A stretch of DNA of 64,000 nt, taken from contig RHKP01000003.1 in NCBI GenBank assembly GCA_008363215.1, forward strand, positions 186,001 to 250,000, in the 5' to 3' direction. This DNA comes from Cyanobacteria bacterium CYA. GTDB lineage: Bacteria > Planctomycetota > Phycisphaerae > Phycisphaerales > UBA1924. The notes beneath the pieces were generated by a model, which ran no database searches, was not told the DNA's origin, and saw only the letters and a list, made by a program, of their open reading frames with translations. Of the stretch, positions 61,324 through 64,000 are shown one piece after another. A program made the position numbers and the translations under genes. Within the stretch, counting starts at the first letter, position 1, and every line of letters begins with the position of its first letter.

Positions 61324-63282
61324 ATGGGCCGGCTCATTGCGCCATTTCTCGCACTCGTGCTGCTGGTGGCCGTGTCGGTGCTCTCCGATCGCCCGCTGCC
61401 CAAGGCCGACTTTACCTTCATCAACGGCACCGGCGTGACTACGCTCGACCCGCAGCGGGCCAGTTGGATGCCAGATCTACGCATCTGCCGCACGCTCTTT
61501 GAGCCGCTCGTGCACAACGACGTGTTCACGTGGGGGTACGACATCACCCCCGCGGCCGCCGAACGCTGGGAAGTCTCGGACGACGGGCTGACTTACACGT
61601 TTCACCTGCGAGGTGACGGCAAGTGGTCCAACGGCGTGCCGCTGGTCGCCGGGGACTTCGTCTATTCGTGGCGGCGGGCGCTTCTGCCCGACACGGCCAG
61701 CGACTATTCCGGCCTGTTCCAACTCATCGCCGGCTCAAAGGAGTTCTACGCGTGGCGCGAGCAGGCGCTCGATGCGTACGTCGCCCGCCCTCCGGGCGAG
61801 CGCACAGACGAGTCGGCCGAGGCGCTGTGGCAGGAGACGCTGACGCGTTTCGACCAGATGGTGGCGCTGGACGCGCCCGACGACCACACGCTGGTGGTCA
61901 GACTGTACGAGCCGACGCCGTACTTCCTCGACCTGGCCGCATTTGCGACCTTTGTGCCGGTGTATCCCCCGCTGGTCTCGCAGTATGAGCACGTCGACGC
62001 GAGCAGCGGCGTGCTGAAGATCGAGCCGGGGTGGACCAAGCCGCCGCTGATCGTATCGAACGGGCCCTTCGTGCTTGAACGCTGGCGCTTCAAGCGCGAC
62101 ATGTACCTGGTGAAGAACCGGCATTACTGGAACCGCGACGCCATCGCAATCGACTCGATCATCTGTCCGGAGGTCAGCGATCCGAACGCGCAGGTGCTCG
62201 CATTCGAGACCGGCTCGGCCGACTGGATCACCGACGTGGGCGTGAGTTACCGCGCCGACCTGTGGGCGGCCAAGGAGCGCTTCTACGACGAGCATCGCGC
62301 CGAGTATGAGCGGCTCAAGGCGTCGGGGCTCGACCAGTTCGAGATCGACCGACACCTCCCACCGGACCCGCGGAAGAACGTACACGCAATTCGGTCGTTT
62401 GCGACCTACTGGTATAACTTCAACTGCAAGCCGACACTGCCGGACGGGCGCGAAAACCCGTTCCACGACCCGCGCGTGCGCCGCGCGTTTGCACTGGCGC
62501 TCGACAAGGAAGCGATCGTGCGAGACGTGAAGCGCACCGGCGAGCCGATCGCGTCGACCCTGATCCCGCCGGGCTCGATCGCCGGGTACAAGTCGCCCGC
62601 CGGTCTGCCCTACGACCCGCAGCGAGCGCGACAGGAACTGGCCGCCGCGGGCTGGAGCGATCCGTCGCAGTTCCCCACCGTCGAACTGCTGTTCAACAAG
62701 GACTCAGGGCACGACCTGATCGCCCAATCCATCGCGCGCAACTGGCAGGAGAACCTGGGCGTCCGGACGCGACTGGCCCAGAAGGAACTCAAGGTCTACA
62801 AGGACGATCTGAAACAGGGCAACTACATGACCAGCCGCGCGGGCTGGTACGGCGACTACGGTGACCCCACCACTTTCCTCGACGTCAACCGCACCGGTGA
62901 CGGCAACAACGATCGCAAGTACTCGAGCCCGCGCTTCGACGCGCTGATGGCCCAGGCCCGCACGGAGCGCGACCCGCAGAAGCGGCTCGACATTCTCAGC
63001 GAGGCCGAACGCATCCTTGTGGAGGAGGATCTGCCGCAGATCCCGATCTTTCACTACGTCACCGTGTATCTGTTCGACGCCGACAGGATCAGCGGCATCA
63101 ACCCCCACCCGCGCACGACCCAGAATCCGTTCCTGATCGACGTGCTCGGCGACGGCAAGGGGCCGGACGTGCCGCGGGTGATGCAGGAGAGCAGGCACGG
63201 AGGCACGAATGGGGAAGAGACGAGTTGGGGAGAGGCGACGGAGGAGAACGAACCCGAAGCACCAGCGAGAGAGACTGACTGA
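61324..63282 (+). CDS. Oligopeptide ABC transporter, substrate-binding protein
   Basis: A 652-residue periplasmic protein, long for the OppA family (about 540). An N-terminal hydrophobic stretch (RLIAPFLALVLLVAVSVLSD) serves as signal or anchor. The SBP_bac_5 core is clear: FTFINGTGVTTLDPQRASWM, CRTLFEPLVHNDVFTWGYDI, TYTFHLRGDGKWSNGVPLVA, DFVYSWRRALLPDTASDYSG, NGPFVLERWRFKRDMYLVKN and RRAFALALDKEAIVRDVKRT. It binds peptides and delivers them to an Opp permease. Extra material lies at residues about 150-190 (RPPGERTDESAEALWQETLT) and in the C-terminal tail. Its stop overlaps the permease ATG, so they are one operon. The peptide specificity is unknown. Confidence 0.9.
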   Translation: MGRLIAPFLALVLLVAVSVLSDRPLPKADFTFINGTGVTTLDPQRASWMPDLRICRTLFEPLVHNDVFTWGYDITPAAAERWEVSDDGLTYTFHLRGDGKWSNGVPLVAGDFVYSWRRALLPDTASDYSGLFQLIAGSKEFYAWREQALDAYVARPPGERTDESAEALWQETLTRFDQMVALDAPDDHTLVVRLYEPTPYFLDLAAFATFVPVYPPLVSQYEHVDASSGVLKIEPGWTKPPLIVSNGPFVLERWRFKRDMYLVKNRHYWNRDAIAIDSIICPEVSDPNAQVLAFETGSADWITDVGVSYRADLWAAKERFYDEHRAEYERLKASGLDQFEIDRHLPPDPRKNVHAIRSFATYWYNFNCKPTLPDGRENPFHDPRVRRAFALALDKEAIVRDVKRTGEPIASTLIPPGSIAGYKSPAGLPYDPQRARQELAAAGWSDPSQFPTVELLFNKDSGHDLIAQSIARNWQENLGVRTRLAQKELKVYKDDLKQGNYMTSRAGWYGDYGDPTTFLDVNRTGDGNNDRKYSSPRFDALMAQARTERDPQKRLDILSEAERILVEEDLPQIPIFHYVTVYLFDADRISGINPHPRTTQNPFLIDVLGDGKGPDVPRVMQESRHGGTNGEETSWGEATEENEPEAPARETD

Positions 63283-64000
63283 TGCTCGCGCTGGTCATCC
63301 GTCGTCTGCTGCAACTACCGGTCATCCTGCTGGTGATCTACACGCTCACGCTCACGCTGGCCTGGGCGATACCCGGCAATCCACTCGACAATGACGAGGG
63401 ACGCCGTCCGCCTCCGGCTGTGGTCGAGCGCATGCAGCAGCAGTACAACCTCGACTCGTTTCCCAGGTTCTACCTGTCCTACCTGAGCAGCGCGACGGGC
63501 TGGAAGTATGCGGTTGACCGACTCGACGGCACGATCGCACGCGACCGTGAGCGGGCGGCCGAAATGAGGCTCGCTCCGCGCCCGCGCCGCGTGTTCGACC
63601 TCGGCCCGTCGCTCTACTATGAAGACTGGTCGGTGAACGAGATCATTGGCTCGGCCCTGCCCGTCTCGGCCACGCTGGGCGTGTTTGCCATCCTCATCGC
63701 CACAGGCATCGGCGTGACCGCGGGCGTCGTCGGCGCTATTCGCCCCAACTCACCGGCCGACCTGACGACGCTGGGCGTTGCGCTCATCGGCATCAGTCTG
63801 CCGAGTTTCGTCACCGGCACCGTGCTGCTGCTGCTGTTCAGCGTGTGGATTCCCATCTTTCCCGTCGCCGGCTGGGGCACGCTTGACCGGCTGATTCAGC
63901 CATCGATCGCATTGTCGCTGCCTTTCGCGGCCTACATCGCGCGCCTGACACGCATGGGCATGATCGAAACCCTCTCGGCCGACTACATCCGCACGGCACG
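63282..64000 (+). CDS. Oligopeptide ABC transporter permease (OppB/DppB-like), partial
   Basis: The first 239 codons of an inner-membrane permease; the gene runs past the window edge. TM1 is LVIRRLLQLPVILLVIYTLT. 'SVNEIIGSALPVSATLGVFA', TGIGVTAGVVGAIRPNSPAD and LGVALIGISLPSFVTGTVLL follow the OppB pattern. The visible end, AAYIARLTRMGMIETLSADY, is the start of the EAA-like loop that contacts the ATPase. A 75-residue soluble stretch near residues 40-110 (ATGWKYAVDRLDGTIARDRE) is longer than usual. Its ATG overlaps the stop of the binding-protein gene. Confidence 0.9.
   Translation, partial: MLALVIRRLLQLPVILLVIYTLTLTLAWAIPGNPLDNDEGRRPPPAVVERMQQQYNLDSFPRFYLSYLSSATGWKYAVDRLDGTIARDRERAAEMRLAPRPRRVFDLGPSLYYEDWSVNEIIGSALPVSATLGVFAILIATGIGVTAGVVGAIRPNSPADLTTLGVALIGISLPSFVTGTVLLLLFSVWIPIFPVAGWGTLDRLIQPSIALSLPFAAYIARLTRMGMIETLSADYIRTA

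Overview
The window looks like chromosomal DNA of a planctomycete, most likely of the class Phycisphaerae. This rests on its content, not on a search. It has high G+C, PEP-CTERM proteins ending in PSAVALLGLGG-type anchors followed by RRRR, two secreted proteins ending in a paired 'NFFDVQ.FL..F...GC' dockerin-like module, seven prepilin-like proteins with an almost invariant N-terminal methylation helix, and a Bat-type operon. Start signals are mixed: many genes have a good Shine-Dalgarno or a 4-base stop/start overlap, but at least seven have a TANNNT box only 5-7 bases before the start codon, as expected for leaderless mRNAs.

Layout. 0-5.5 kb: end of a Bat (aerotolerance) operon and a membrane histidine kinase. 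5.7-6.4 kb: a PEP-CTERM gene broken by one in-frame TGA. 6.4-9.7 kb: O-methyltransferase, a CNNM/CBS membrane protein and an M29 aminopeptidase, followed by a decayed stretch holding a remnant of a NuoF/HoxF-like gene. 10.5-18.1 kb: a sulfur locus. A sigma-54 activator faces cysteine dioxygenase and a complete sulfate ABC importer (binding protein, two permeases, ATPase), with a porin downstream. A near-consensus -24/-12 promoter and an upstream dyad lie in the divergent gap. 18.2-28.4 kb: a propeller-phosphoesterase, a probable acid/CoA catabolic cluster (FAH-family hydrolase, metallo-hydrolase, CoA-transferase, enoyl-CoA hydratase, SDR, solute-binding protein) and an alkaline-phosphatase-family protein.

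28.4-36.4 kb is mostly surface proteins on the minus strand: a decayed PEP-CTERM gene, an acetyltransferase, two GC-dockerin proteins, an intact PEP-CTERM protein and an esterase. 36.9-48.6 kb holds seven prepilin-like genes. Six of them (40.5-48.6 kb) form two convergent groups around a small gene, with small single-pass membrane proteins alternating in the plus-strand operon; mnmG lies just before. Two of the prepilin genes are close inverted paralogues sharing exact 47-base tracts. No secretion ATPase, platform protein or prepilin peptidase is visible, so the apparatus must be elsewhere. This cluster is the best candidate for an undescribed system in the window.

49-64 kb: GH15 glucoamylase-like enzyme, ispG with an unusual N-terminal insertion, a TraB-like protein carrying a GspG-like pseudopilin domain, a GT4 glycosyltransferase, tRNA-Leu(GAG) with its terminator, a secreted protein with a CX4CH motif, a coiled-coil lipoprotein, a ferredoxin-NADP reductase, a secreted protein of unknown function, and the start of an oligopeptide ABC transporter operon that runs off the edge.
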